Shown: piece by piece, positions 20,135 through 28,894 of the stretch | Position numbering within the stretch: position 1 is the first letter of the stretch | How the letters are laid out: every line of letters begins with the position of its first letter | From: Gammaproteobacteria bacterium MedPE | GTDB taxonomy: Bacteria; Pseudomonadota; Gammaproteobacteria; Enterobacterales; Psychrobiaceae | Assembly (NCBI GenBank): GCA_001874365.1 | Contig: MPDF01000007.1 | Location: 1-53,745 of the forward strand | Length of the DNA: 53,745 nt | Reading direction: 5' to 3' | Made by a program: the position numbers and the translations under genes | The notes under the pieces: generated by a model | The model's database searches: none | What the model was told of the DNA's origin: nothing | The model's input: only the letters and a program-made list of their open reading frames with translations

Positions 20135-21285
20135 TAGCTACCTAATATCTTGAATGGCAAGGCTAATGCGTCATTAGCACTTTGGCCTAATCCCCAAATA
20201 ATCGCCGCTAAACCGACGACGGTTAATAAGTACCAAGCGGCTGATATAATTTGACCATACCTATCTAGCGGCAACAATCGAGTTTGGTGACGATATTTAT
20301 ACTCAAAAAATATTTCAATTGAGCCGATAGCTAATAAAAATCCTAACAGCGCAAAGCCAAAGGTATAACTCACATACACACCAAGCCCAGCGCCGAGAAC
20401 ACACACGACTAGACCCATTTTCGAATTAACCGAATAAGCAATACTTTTTAAGACATGGCCGCCATCAAGTGGTAATACAGGTAACAGCTGAAACAGGTTA
20501 AGCAATGCATTGAAAACGGCAATACCACCGATAATTTCAATGCCGGTAATCCAATAAGCAACGAGTAAACCAAGAGATAACAATAACCCAAAGAACGGAC
20601 CCATAATTGAAATCACGACATCTTGCCATCGGGTGTTGAGTTTATCGTCGTTGACCGCTAAACCACCGAGAAATGGAATTAAGTAGAAACCTTTTGTTTT
20701 CATCCCAAAGTACTTCATCGCTCGCACATGACCATATTCATGGAAAACCAAACAGCCGATAAGGGCAAGTGCAAACTGAAAAGAAAATAACCAACTATAG
20801 GCCGCAAGAGAACCAGCAGCCAATACGACCTTAATTACTTTTGCACTCTTGAATAGTTTTAGTCCCAGCCCTAGTAAACCTACGGTACTTACCTTAGGTT
20901 TACTTTCACCATGATTTATAATCTCACGACTTTCAATATCTTTTTCATTCAGCGTGCCACTTGCGACATCTTGACCATCAACGTTCAATTGATACTTCAA
21001 AGAAAACGGCTGCCAGCTAATACTGTTACTCAATGAAACCACAATTTTTTGCGCTTGTGGTACATCGCCTTCTTTGGGGACTGCAACTTGTGTTAACTCA
21101 AATTGATGACGAACGGAGTCGGTATCAACGGCATCTGATGCCGTAATTTGGCTAACACAGGTACCATCCCAAAATAATTGCTGCCAACCCGCCATAGACG
21201 CATCTAATGTTAATGTTTTGCCAAAGAGTTCTAGGTTTAATAAATGCACAACTGTTGCTCGAAAATAGTTTTTGGTGATTATCAA
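20134..21285 (-). CDS. site-2 protease (M50)-like membrane protein with an N-terminal extension
   Basis: The C-terminal two thirds is a polytopic membrane domain with the M50 zinc motif HEYGH at 182-186 within a hydrophobic helix. The second signature, LPVLPLDGGHVL, supplies the third metal ligand (Asp). Such proteases cut transmembrane substrates or, in some members, play non-proteolytic roles. The first 130 residues are soluble and beta-strand-like (FGKTLTLDA, QLFWDGTCVS, HQFELTQVAV), and I do not recognise this part. The annotated start is a TTG with only a weak ribosome site, and a GTG at 21249 is an alternative. It is coupled to the downstream pseudouridine synthase gene. Substrates are unknown. 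Confidence 0.75.
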   Translation of the reverse strand: MIITKNYFRATVVHLLNLELFGKTLTLDASMAGWQQLFWDGTCVSQITASDAVDTDSVRHQFELTQVAVPKEGDVPQAQKIVVSLSNSISWQPFSLKYQLNVDGQDVASGTLNEKDIESREIINHGESKPKVSTVGLLGLGLKLFKSAKVIKVVLAAGSLAAYSWLFSFQFALALIGCLVFHEYGHVRAMKYFGMKTKGFYLIPFLGGLAVNDDKLNTRWQDVVISIMGPFFGLLLSLGLLVAYWITGIEIIGGIAVFNALLNLFQLLPVLPLDGGHVLKSIAYSVNSKMGLVVCVLGAGLGVYVSYTFGFALLGFLLAIGSIEIFFEYKYRHQTRLLPLDRYGQIISAAWYLLTVVGLAAIIWGLGQSANDALALPFKILGS

Positions 21286-21448
21286 CGATTTCTATGTCGG
21301 TGCAAGTATAAATTGACGTTATTACGCCCGGCTGCCGAGAATCACTCGTTGAATTGAGGTTGTGCAGCGCACATTTTAGTTAATTTTAACAAGTACAAGT
21401 GGGCAAATATTTAATGCAATTGATATTAAGGTGAACTTGGAGGTTTAA

Positions 21449-21811
21449 TCAAACGAGATAACCATTTGCTATCATGACAGGTAATAAAAATGCACTTGAG
21501 ATGAGAATCGATCCAGTGACAAATAACACAGCGCAACAAACGCCACCATGAAAAACAAAATTTCTTGGCTTTGCTAACGCACTACTTACAAATGCGACCA
21601 GCAGAGACTTAGCTAAGTGACGTGCTCGGCGGTATTTATCATGGAGCCAATATTTTGCCGTGTTAATGTTTAACACGATAAAACCAAAAATTAGCTCGAT
21701 ACCACCTATATCAAGAAGGGGCATTAATTCTGGCATAGTAACAACCATTAATAACACAAATACACCGACAATCGCTTTTTGAGTCCAGTGCAGATTTTTC
21801 CATGCATTCAT
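21449..21811 (-). CDS. small integral membrane protein, unknown function
   Basis: I do not recognise this 120-residue protein. It contains two or three hydrophobic segments (about 13-33, 37-52 and 88-115) separated by a basic loop DKYRRARHLAKSLL. The ATG at 21811 has a good ribosome site (AAGGA, six bases before), which supports a real gene. It lies between the transporter gene (upstream, with its own terminator) and the M50 gene (160 bases downstream, same strand). No catalytic motif was seen. Confidence 0.6.
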   Translation of the reverse strand: MNAWKNLHWTQKAIVGVFVLLMVVTMPELMPLLDIGGIELIFGFIVLNINTAKYWLHDKYRRARHLAKSLLVAFVSSALAKPRNFVFHGGVCCAVLFVTGSILISSAFLLPVMIANGYLV

Positions 21812-21871
21812 ATAACGTCCTTGATAATTATTGACTTGAAGCGGCCATCAAACCAAATTATTCCAGCTATG

Positions 21872-21908
21872 TAAAGCAAAAGGCTCGTCCCAAAAAGTGA
21901 CGAGCCTT
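21872..21908 (-). terminator. terminator after the MFS/POT-like transporter gene
   Basis: On the minus strand an 8-bp stem (GGCTCGTC / GACGAGCC) is followed by TTTTGCTTT. It isolates the transporter gene from the small membrane protein gene. Confidence 0.78.
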
Positions 21909-21927
21909 CACAACATGAGCTTGTATC

Positions 21928-23508
21928 CTAATCAACGAGCGCTTTTTGCTCTGTCGATAAAGAACTGCGTGCGCTAATAATCCAGCGACTATAAATGACG
22001 AGCCCAAACGCCGATGCAACACCAATTGCCCCCATCACAAACCACACTACACCGATGTTATTTTGTTGGTACAGCACGGCTGTCATTTCTTGTGCTGATT
22101 GACCGCTGATTGATACCAAGTGACTAAAGTATTCGCCTTGTGGAATCGCCGCTAACGCGTCTTTGCTTTGTTGATAAGTGTCTGACAACATCGTTTTAGC
22201 CAATGTTTCTTTGGCCGCATACTTATCGTATAACATTGGCCCGATATAACTTTCAGCAACCCAGCCGATGCCCAATGGCAAGTCTTTAAATCCAAGGTAC
22301 ATTGCCTTCTTGTCGTCCGGTGCAATATTGCCAATGAGCTTATAAGATGTTGGACTGGCCAGCATTTCGCCAACACTAAAGGCAAATATCGCAAGAACCA
22401 AAAACCACGCGGCATTAACACCGCCAATAATAAATAACGCACCACTACATAAAAACGTACCAACCACCAAACTGTTCATTGTCCCCAAGCGTTGCGCTAA
22501 AGCCGCAAATAAAAAGCACGTGAGCATGATCATGCCAAAATTTAAGTTCATGATCCCTTCAGGCAAAATCGACATACCATCAGCATTCATTCCTAATGCC
22601 GAGCGCCACGCGACAGAATCAGTCCCGTTTTCGCCAAACAATGACGTGACAATGGCAGTCGTATCAATCCAATCTCTAATATGCACAGGCAACACATCGA
22701 AGAGTGCCATAAACATGAACCAAAAGCCGGAAAAGATAATGGTGTAATAAATCAAATGCGCCTGCTTAAATTCTTGAATAGATTCACGCCATAAAGACGT
22801 CTTAGGCACACCACTTTGTGCTGATTTGGCAAGGTTGGCTTCGCGTTCCTCTTTGCCCGGCTCTTTGTACAGCAACAACATCAGGAAATTAAGACTAATA
22901 ATAGCGGCGCACGCATAAAAAACATTTTGCCAATCTAGGATCCGTAATTGTGCGGCAATCAGCGGTCCTACCCAACCACCAATATTTACCATTTGATAGA
23001 ACATTCCCCATGCCATGGTCGAGTTTTGTGGTGTTGTCGACTTAACGAGCGTGCCTTGAATACCCGGTTTAAATATTCCGGTACCAAGCGCCAGCACAAT
23101 GGCGCCCACCATGAATCCCCAATACGTTGGAAAAAGTGCCATCAGTAAATAGGCTGCAATTTTAGTCACCGTCGACAACGCAATGGTTTCTTTATAGCCA
23201 ATACGATCGGATAGCCCGCCAATAAACACCGGAACGAACGCTTGAACTAACGCCCACGCCATTAAAATAGTGCCAAAGTCAGTCATGGTAACCCCTAAGC
23301 CACCTTTGGACACTGGATCTGTCGCATAAAGACCTGCTACCGTTTTTACGCCATAGAACGCAACGCGCTCGATGAGTTCCATCCCACCAACGATCCAAAA
23401 GACGTAACTTAATGATGCAATAGACGCAAAGAATCCCAATTTCTTAATGGTTTGGGCCGGGGAGTTTTGTGGTGCAGCGGCGGCTGACTGAGTGGATTGT
23501 TGGCTCAT
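21928..23508 (-). CDS. major facilitator superfamily transporter, POT/peptide-transporter-like
   Basis: The 526-residue protein is strongly hydrophobic with about 12-14 predicted membrane spans, expected in the inner membrane. The start of the first span region, GGMELIERVAFYGVK, resembles the family motif ERFSYYGMR of proton-coupled oligopeptide transporters. The loop after span two has GGLSDRIGYKETIALS, the MFS motif A. The N-terminus is rich in Ala, Gln and Ser and is cytoplasmic. The substrate is not clear; a di- or tripeptide or related solute is a reasonable guess. Directly upstream lies a 9-9-9 inverted repeat overlapping a TATAAT box, suggesting regulated expression. Confidence 0.82.
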   Translation of the reverse strand: MSQQSTQSAAAAPQNSPAQTIKKLGFFASIASLSYVFWIVGGMELIERVAFYGVKTVAGLYATDPVSKGGLGVTMTDFGTILMAWALVQAFVPVFIGGLSDRIGYKETIALSTVTKIAAYLLMALFPTYWGFMVGAIVLALGTGIFKPGIQGTLVKSTTPQNSTMAWGMFYQMVNIGGWVGPLIAAQLRILDWQNVFYACAAIISLNFLMLLLYKEPGKEEREANLAKSAQSGVPKTSLWRESIQEFKQAHLIYYTIIFSGFWFMFMALFDVLPVHIRDWIDTTAIVTSLFGENGTDSVAWRSALGMNADGMSILPEGIMNLNFGMIMLTCFLFAALAQRLGTMNSLVVGTFLCSGALFIIGGVNAAWFLVLAIFAFSVGEMLASPTSYKLIGNIAPDDKKAMYLGFKDLPLGIGWVAESYIGPMLYDKYAAKETLAKTMLSDTYQQSKDALAAIPQGEYFSHLVSISGQSAQEMTAVLYQQNNIGVVWFVMGAIGVASAFGLVIYSRWIISARSSLSTEQKALVD

Positions 23509-23512
23509 ATTT

Positions 23513-23539
23513 GGCTCTATTTATTATAGGAATAGAGCC
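23513..23539 (-). promoter_or_regulatory. perfect inverted repeat over the -10 box and leader of the transporter gene
   Basis: Arms GGCTCTATT (23513-23521 in minus-strand sense at the opposite end) and AATAGAGCC are perfect 9-mers around a 9-base centre. On the minus strand the centre contains TATAAT. The repeat ends only four bases before the ATG. It could be an operator that blocks RNA polymerase, or an mRNA hairpin covering the ribosome site. Confidence 0.5.
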
Positions 23540-23594
23540 AGACTAAGATATATTGTATACAAAAACAAGTCTGTTGTTTAAATACAGTACAGGA

Positions 23595-23864
23595 CTACAT
23601 TTTATGTTGAAGATTTTCCCAACAAGCAACAACTAGCTTTTTGTCTGATGGACTCAATTCATTTTTTAAAAAAGCGTTATCTAAACTCGATTGCATCTTC
23701 GTCATGAAGCGCTCAAATGTATCATCTATATCAATGCACCCTTGAAGAATTAAATCAAGGTGCCCTTGTAGATAACCACTTGCAAACAAGGCATCATCGT
23801 CGCCGTTTTCTAAAATATCTGCGACAAATGCTTCGATGATGGCTTCAGCCTGTGTAAGTAACAT
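23595..23864 (-). CDS. yfcL: YfcL family protein
   Basis: This is a small soluble protein of unknown function found in the same gene neighbourhood in enterobacteria. I use the ATG at 23864 (MLLTQAEAIIEAF, 89 residues) rather than the TTG at 23876, because GGA lies at a suitable distance before it. The motif LFASGYLQGHLDL and the C-terminal LSPSDKKLVVACWENL match the conserved features of E. coli YfcL (LFASGYLRGHL; LSPRDQALVTDMWENL). Its place at the end of the epmC-aroC-prmB block supports the call. No mechanism is known. Confidence 0.85.
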   Translation of the reverse strand: MLLTQAEAIIEAFVADILENGDDDALFASGYLQGHLDLILQGCIDIDDTFERFMTKMQSSLDNAFLKNELSPSDKKLVVACWENLQHKM

Positions 23865-23907
23865 AATAAATTCCAAATATAATCGTTGTTAGTTATGCCC
23901 AATGGCA

Positions 23908-25047
23908 CTAATCAGGGTTACTCATTTGTACCATGACATAATCGTTATAGCCTGTTGTCACCTTAACAAAGCCACTTAATTCTTTATCTAATCGCGCATC
24001 ACCAGTATCTACCAGCAACGGACGTTGTTCTAATGCCTGCAACTTAGTTTTCGTCGCGACAATAATGATATTCTCTCGTCCTACAGCCCTAATCACATCA
24101 GGACTCAATTGTTGATTACCACGGCCAAATACGTGGCCTTGTCCACCAATTAAGGTGACAACAAGTTTAACAGACGCTTGGCCATCGATAAGTTCTAGTA
24201 AATGCTGGGCACTAACATCGCTTGCAACGAGTGATTGATCGCGAACGACATCCACGCCAAGTAGCGTATTGTCGAGTCCCATCTCTTCCATGATAAATTC
24301 AGTCGTCGAGCCAGACCCCATAATAACTAACTCATCATCCACCTGTCGCATCACATCAGCGGCAATATCTGCGAGCACTAACTCGTCTGACTCCTTACCG
24401 CCCATTTTCACAGCTTGCATATAGCGGAGTTCAGCTGGTACCAGCATTTCGCCGTAGCGCTTGGCTTTAACAACGCCATCGCGAAACAGTGATTCATCGA
24501 TATCCATCACATCACGCTCCATCACACTAACCAACTGATTCGTAACCATTAGTTCAAGCACCTTACCAGCAGCTGTCGGCGTAATAGCATAAACACCTGA
24601 ATGAATCTTAACGCCAGCCGGGATACCTAATACAGGAAAGTCATCACCTACCGCACTATAAATATTACGTGCAGTGCCATCGCCACCAACAAACACTAAA
24701 CAATCAACACCAGCGGCTTTAATTAACGACGCTGCTTCCAATGTATGATTGGCATCGGATGACTGCAACTCACTCGTTAATGCTGTATTGCTGTTAAAGG
24801 TTATACATGAATAGTCCAAGCCCAACGATTTACATAAGCTTTCTCCCATCAATGATGGCGCAGTGATAATCTCAATATTGTCTCGATATTGCACTATTTG
24901 TGAGAATGCTAAATGAGCGCGGTCATTTGATTTCGGTGTAGCGCCAAGCGCTAATGCTTTATCAATCACTTCATCGCTCCCCTTTAGCGCGACAGAACCG
25001 CCCATGCCCGCTACAGGGTTGATAATCAAACCAATTCTAAACTTCAT
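23908..25047 (-). CDS. ATP-NAD kinase family protein (COG3199 type)
   Basis: The protein belongs to the diacylglycerol/NAD-kinase superfamily. The start at 25047 gives MKFRIGLIINPVAGMGGSVA, with the nucleotide-binding NPVAGMGG at 10-17, and the key loop VGGDGTARNIY at 120-130 (GGDGT at 121-125). Its 379 residues make it longer than canonical NAD kinase (NadK, about 290), and it is a paralogue rather than NadK. The frame could start at 25062 or 25095, but the chosen ATG matches the family's usual N-terminus. It overlaps the end of epmC by 11 bases, so it is translationally coupled. Substrate specificity, including possible NAD or other small-molecule phosphorylation, cannot be read from sequence. 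Confidence 0.83.
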   Translation of the reverse strand: MKFRIGLIINPVAGMGGSVALKGSDEVIDKALALGATPKSNDRAHLAFSQIVQYRDNIEIITAPSLMGESLCKSLGLDYSCITFNSNTALTSELQSSDANHTLEAASLIKAAGVDCLVFVGGDGTARNIYSAVGDDFPVLGIPAGVKIHSGVYAITPTAAGKVLELMVTNQLVSVMERDVMDIDESLFRDGVVKAKRYGEMLVPAELRYMQAVKMGGKESDELVLADIAADVMRQVDDELVIMGSGSTTEFIMEEMGLDNTLLGVDVVRDQSLVASDVSAQHLLELIDGQASVKLVVTLIGGQGHVFGRGNQQLSPDVIRAVGRENIIIVATKTKLQALEQRPLLVDTGDARLDKELSGFVKVTTGYNDYVMVQMSNPD

Positions 25048-25606
25048 ATTCGTTGTTACTCTCATGTAGAGCGCGTTGGTAATCAATGCGCTCAATGGTT
25101 AACGGAGGTTGCTGATAGAAGGCACATAATGCACTAAGCAATTTTTGTGTTCGACCGTTAAACCCCGTATTTATCAATTCACATAATTGCGTATAAACAT
25201 TGTCTTGAAATGCACCTCGGTCAGATTGCCAGCCACTCAAATTATCAGTGCTCACGCGAAAGGGATGACCGCAAGCCAAGGAAAGGGCCCATTCGATAGC
25301 CTGTGGTTTAACTTCAACCTTCTCAAAGTTCTTTTGAGTTTGCTCATCACGTCCGTCTGGGCAATACCAATACCCATAATCTTCTAATAAACGACGAGCC
25401 TCACCGGCGACTAACCAGTGTGCAATCTCATGGAGTCCACTTGCGAAGTATCCCCTTGCAAAGATAATGCGGTGATAACTTACCGTGTCATCAATCGGGA
25501 GGTAAATGGGCTCATCACCGCCTTTTACAAGGCGCGTTTGATGACTCGCGTAAAACGTATCATCAAACACCTGCATTAAATCGTTGTAATCAAACTCTTT
25601 GTTCAC
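25037..25606 (-). CDS. epmC: elongation factor P hydroxylase
   Basis: EpmC (YfcM) hydroxylates the beta-lysyl-lysine that EpmA and EpmB place on elongation factor P. It acts in the cytosol on the translation factor that rescues polyproline stalling. The 189-residue protein has the conserved LHEIAHWLVAGEARR segment with an HExxH motif, and the family phrases VSYHRIIFARGYFASGLHE and WYCPDGRD. The start is a GTG at 25606, preceded by the purine-rich GAGAAAGTAAAGC. It lies 11 bases after aroC and runs into the NAD-kinase-like gene. epmA and epmB are not in this window. Confidence 0.92.
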   Translation of the reverse strand: MNKEFDYNDLMQVFDDTFYASHQTRLVKGGDEPIYLPIDDTVSYHRIIFARGYFASGLHEIAHWLVAGEARRLLEDYGYWYCPDGRDEQTQKNFEKVEVKPQAIEWALSLACGHPFRVSTDNLSGWQSDRGAFQDNVYTQLCELINTGFNGRTQKLLSALCAFYQQPPLTIERIDYQRALHESNNEYEV

Positions 25607-25617
25607 GCTTTACTTTC

Positions 25618-26724
25618 TCACGAATTTTTATCAGCCATCTGATAAGCAGTCGTCGATAAATTAACGTCATAATTTTGACCGCGATGACGCAACAAATGGT
25701 CCATTAGGGTAATAGCAAGCATTGCCTCTGCAATGGGTACTGCACGCAAACCAACACAAGGATCATGACGTCCTTTGGTGACCAAATCTACTTCAGCACC
25801 GGTCTTATCAACACTGCGACCTGGCGTGGTAATGCTTGACGTTGGCTTGAGCGCCATATGCGCTACGATCGGCTGACCAGTCGAGATGCCGCCCAAAACA
25901 CCACCAGCGTGATTGGAAGTGAAGCCGTCTTGAGTCATGGCATCACGATGCTCACTGCCTTTTTGATTGACCACTTCAAAGCCGTCGCCAATTTCAACGC
26001 CTTTTACAGCATTAATGCTCATTAACGAATGCGCGATTTCTGCGTCTAACCGATCAAATATCGGTTCGCCTAAACCGACCGGAACATTGTTCGCTTCAAC
26101 AGTCACCTTGGCACCAATCGAATCACCTTGCTTTTTTAAATCGCGAATAAGTTGTTCCATATCGTCAAGTTTGTCGATATCAGGGCAAAAGAAAGGATTT
26201 GTTTCGATAAGATCGTAATCGACTTTTTCAATAGCCACGTCACCTATTTGTGATAGGTAAGCACGAATTTCAATGCCATAAGCCTGTTTCAAATATTTCT
26301 TAGCAATGGCACCACCAGCAACTCGCATCGCCGTTTCACGTGCAGAAGATCGGCCACCGCCACGATAATCACGGATCCCATATTTCTGCTGATAAGTATA
26401 GTCAGCATGTCCCGGACGAAATTGATTTTTTATCTCACCGTAATCTTTTGAACGCTGATCGCCATTTTCAATTAACAATCCAATTGGTGTCCCTGTGGTT
26501 TTCCCGTCGAAAACCCCCGATAGGATTTTTACTTCGTCAGCTTCGCGGCGCGGCGTAGTAAACTTTGACGTCCCTGGTTTACGGCGATCTAAATCAACCT
26601 GTAGGTCAGCTTCAGTAATCTCAAGTCCCGGTGGACAACCATCTACCGTACAACCAAGGGCAATCCCATGACTTTCGCCAAAAGTGGTGATAGAAAACAA
26701 CTTACCTATTGTATTACCAGACAT
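25618..26724 (-). CDS. aroC: chorismate synthase
   Basis: AroC makes chorismate from EPSP, the last step of the shikimate pathway, and needs reduced FMN without net redox change. At 368 residues it has the normal size. Characteristic stretches are [18 protein letters not shown] at the N-terminus, the FMN-contacting [39 protein letters not shown], and the C-terminal [18 protein letters not shown]. The ATG at 26724 has AAGGAATATTC before it. The surrounding order prmB-aroC-epmC is that of E. coli without mepA and yfcA. Confidence 0.97.
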   Translation of the reverse strand: MSGNTIGKLFSITTFGESHGIALGCTVDGCPPGLEITEADLQVDLDRRKPGTSKFTTPRREADEVKILSGVFDGKTTGTPIGLLIENGDQRSKDYGEIKNQFRPGHADYTYQQKYGIRDYRGGGRSSARETAMRVAGGAIAKKYLKQAYGIEIRAYLSQIGDVAIEKVDYDLIETNPFFCPDIDKLDDMEQLIRDLKKQGDSIGAKVTVEANNVPVGLGEPIFDRLDAEIAHSLMSINAVKGVEIGDGFEVVNQKGSEHRDAMTQDGFTSNHAGGVLGGISTGQPIVAHMALKPTSSITTPGRSVDKTGAEVDLVTKGRHDPCVGLRAVPIAEAMLAITLMDHLLRHRGQNYDVNLSTTAYQMADKNS

Positions 26725-26737
26725 GAATATTCCTTGC

Positions 26738-27697
26738 TTAAATTGTTGCAGCCAATGCTGCTTTAAATAACGCTTGATGCGTTGCTAACTGCGCTTTCGT
26801 TAGAACAAATACACCATGTCCACCGTGGCCAAACTCAACCCAGTCAAAGGCAACATCAGGGAACTGCTGCTCCATGTGGATTTGCGAATTACCAACTTCC
26901 ACCACAAGCACGCCACCGTCATTAAGACAATCAAGTGCGTCTACTAAAATGCGCTTCACTAAATCCAGTCCATCATAACCTGCCGCAAGTCCAAGCTCAG
27001 GCTCGTGAATAAACTCCTGCGGCAGGCTATCCATGTCTTCTTGGTCGACATACGGTGGATTAGACACGATTAAATCATATTTTTCCCGCAACACTTCGTT
27101 CATTAAATCCGATTGAATAGGAATAACGCGCTCTTCCATGGCGTGCTCGAAAATATTGATATTGGCTACATCTAGCGCGTCATAAGAAATATCAACCGCA
27201 TCCACTTCTGCCTCGGCAAATTGATTGGCCATCGCAATCGCAATACAACCGCTGCCAGTACATAGATCTAATGCACGATGAACGGCATGTCCTTTTAACC
27301 AAGGTTCAAAATTTTCGCTTATCATTTGTGCAATTGGCGAGCGCGGCACTAACACACGTTCGTCAACATAGAATTGCAAGCCAGAGAACCATGCATTATT
27401 TGTAATATAGGCGGTAGGAACACGGTCATTAATTCGCACGGCAAAAGCTTGTGCAACCGCTAGTCGCTCACGTTGTAATAACTTACAGGTCAAAATACTA
27501 TCTTTACTGTCAATCGGTAATGCTAATATGTGAAGCGCTAAAGCAACAGCTTCATCCCAGGCGTTTTCATTGCCGTGGCCATAAAACACGCCACTTTGGT
27601 TAAATAATGTGGCTCCCCAACGCAGCATATCGCCTAACGTAGATAACTCGTCAATGGCTTCATCAATATGTTGCTGATCTAGCTTAAAAGGTTCCAA
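26738..27697 (-). CDS. prmB: ribosomal protein L3 glutamine N5-methyltransferase
   Basis: PrmB methylates a glutamine of ribosomal protein L3 with S-adenosylmethionine. The start is a TTG at 27697, well supported by GAGGAG eight bases upstream. The 319-residue protein has the N-terminal helical domain ([18 protein letters not shown]) and a Rossmann methyltransferase domain. The SAM motif is [16 protein letters not shown], and the catalytic NPPY is in [13 protein letters not shown]. The phrase [18 protein letters not shown] matches PrmB rather than PrmC. It sits 13 bases upstream of aroC in the same operon and is divergent from smrB. Confidence 0.94.
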   Translation of the reverse strand: MEPFKLDQQHIDEAIDELSTLGDMLRWGATLFNQSGVFYGHGNENAWDEAVALALHILALPIDSKDSILTCKLLQRERLAVAQAFAVRINDRVPTAYITNNAWFSGLQFYVDERVLVPRSPIAQMISENFEPWLKGHAVHRALDLCTGSGCIAIAMANQFAEAEVDAVDISYDALDVANINIFEHAMEERVIPIQSDLMNEVLREKYDLIVSNPPYVDQEDMDSLPQEFIHEPELGLAAGYDGLDLVKRILVDALDCLNDGGVLVVEVGNSQIHMEQQFPDVAFDWVEFGHGGHGVFVLTKAQLATHQALFKAALAATI

Positions 27698-27862
27698 GCT
27701 TGTCGCTCCTCAAATATGTATCTTAGGGCGATAACTAATGCGCTCAAACCCCACTTTGGCTGGCATTGTATCTTACTAAATTGTGAATATGAACCTTGTT
27801 TATAGCCCAAAAAAGCATTTAGAATACGTACTTTGAAATAACGCGACATAATTGATTACTTA

Positions 27863-28396
27863 ATGACCAACGAAAAGACACCATCAATGTTTGATCTACT
27901 CGAAGATACGAACATTAAACCTCTCACTCAAGATAAGGTTAATTTACGTCAGCCTAAATCAATAAGAGTTCGTGGTCACAAGGACAAGCAGCAACAAAAA
28001 CAAGCGGAATTTTATTTTTCAGACGGTTACGTGCCTCATTTAAACGACGAAGGACCGATGCGCTATTGTCGTGATGATGTCGAAAAATATGAACTTAAAA
28101 AACTTAGACGCGGTGATTACGTCCCAGAATTGGTATTAGATCTTCATGGGTTAAACCAAAATGAAGCGAAAATGGAAATTCTGGCCATGTTTAAAGAATG
28201 CAAAAAATGCCAAATAGAATGTTGCGTAATCGTTCATGGCGTCAGTGGCGGTACGCTAAAAGCGCGAACGCCCTACTGGATAGCGCAATACCCAGATTTG
28301 TTAGCGTTTCACCAAGCGCCGTTAGAATGGGGCGGACAAGGCGCACTCATGGTCTTGCTTGATATTGAGCCCGATGAAAATGGCAAGGTTAATTAA
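27863..28396 (+). CDS. smrB: SmrB, ribosome-associated Smr-domain endonuclease
   Basis: SmrB is recruited to collided ribosomes and cleaves the mRNA between them, starting ribosome rescue. The 177-residue protein has a charged N-terminal part (about 1-85), which in the family mediates ribosome binding, and a C-terminal Smr domain. The Smr motifs are visible as LDLHGLNQNEA and CVIVHGVSGGTLK, followed by LEWGGQGALMVLL. The ribosome site before the ATG at 27863 is weak. The gene is divergent from prmB and ends only 12 bases from the convergent sixA. Confidence 0.92.
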   Translation: MTNEKTPSMFDLLEDTNIKPLTQDKVNLRQPKSIRVRGHKDKQQQKQAEFYFSDGYVPHLNDEGPMRYCRDDVEKYELKKLRRGDYVPELVLDLHGLNQNEAKMEILAMFKECKKCQIECCVIVHGVSGGTLKARTPYWIAQYPDLLAFHQAPLEWGGQGALMVLLDIEPDENGKVN

Positions 28397-28403
28397 ACCT
28401 TGC
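28383..28403. terminator. short hairpin between convergent smrB and sixA
   Basis: GCAAGGTT and AACCTTGC form a perfect 8-bp stem around a five-base loop. The hairpin spans the smrB stop codon and ends just before the sixA stop. A T-tract is lacking on both sides, so it is a weak or Rho-assisted terminator at best. Confidence 0.45.
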
Positions 28404-28408
28404 AGTGG

Positions 28409-28894
28409 CTAAGCCCCCATCAATACGTCATCAACTGTTTTATGCCACAGCAGGTTTCCTTGCCAAACATTTAAATCTATTTCTAGGCAAGCGATTGACG
28501 ATGTCGTAAATGCAGGGACAAAGTCAGCTCGGCATAAATCATTAACTAATAGTCCCACCAAGGGAAGATGAGAAACGACAATAGCATTATTCGCTTTATG
28601 TTCAGCGCAATAGGCAAGTAAGGCATCTGCACAGCTCGATGGATTTGATTCTGGTGTTAATTCATTTAAGCAATAATGATGAACGGGCATCTCAAATTCT
28701 TGCGATACGAGATTAAACGTTTGCAATGCTCTGCGGTAGGGACTCACAAACGAAATATCAAATGACTGAGCCGTCCTTCCTAACCACTTTGCCATAATAT
28801 CGGTTTCAGTTTGCCCTTGAATGGTCAATTCCCTCTCGGAGTCAGACGGCGCAGTGATCTGTGCCTGTCCGTGGCGCATAATATACAACTTCAT
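28409..28894 (-). CDS. sixA: phosphohistidine phosphatase SixA
   Basis: SixA removes phosphate from phosphohistidine on phosphotransfer proteins (ArcB, or the nitrogen PTS NPr) in E. coli. The 161-residue cytosolic protein starts MKLYIMRHGQAQI with the histidine-phosphatase motif RHG (7-9). The second conserved site includes the SHLPLVG stretch with its His. The family phrase SPYRRALQT is present. Position next to smrB, prmB and aroC is conserved with E. coli. The gene has about 400 bases of non-coding DNA upstream. Confidence 0.92.
   Translation of the reverse strand: MKLYIMRHGQAQITAPSDSERELTIQGQTETDIMAKWLGRTAQSFDISFVSPYRRALQTFNLVSQEFEMPVHHYCLNELTPESNPSSCADALLAYCAEHKANNAIVVSHLPLVGLLVNDLCRADFVPAFTTSSIACLEIDLNVWQGNLLWHKTVDDVLMGA

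Noticed and set aside
23571-23587. CTGT and ACAG pair resembling a LexA box upstream of yfcL-side DNA
   Set aside because: The spacing is nine bases instead of the eight required, and no SOS gene is adjacent.
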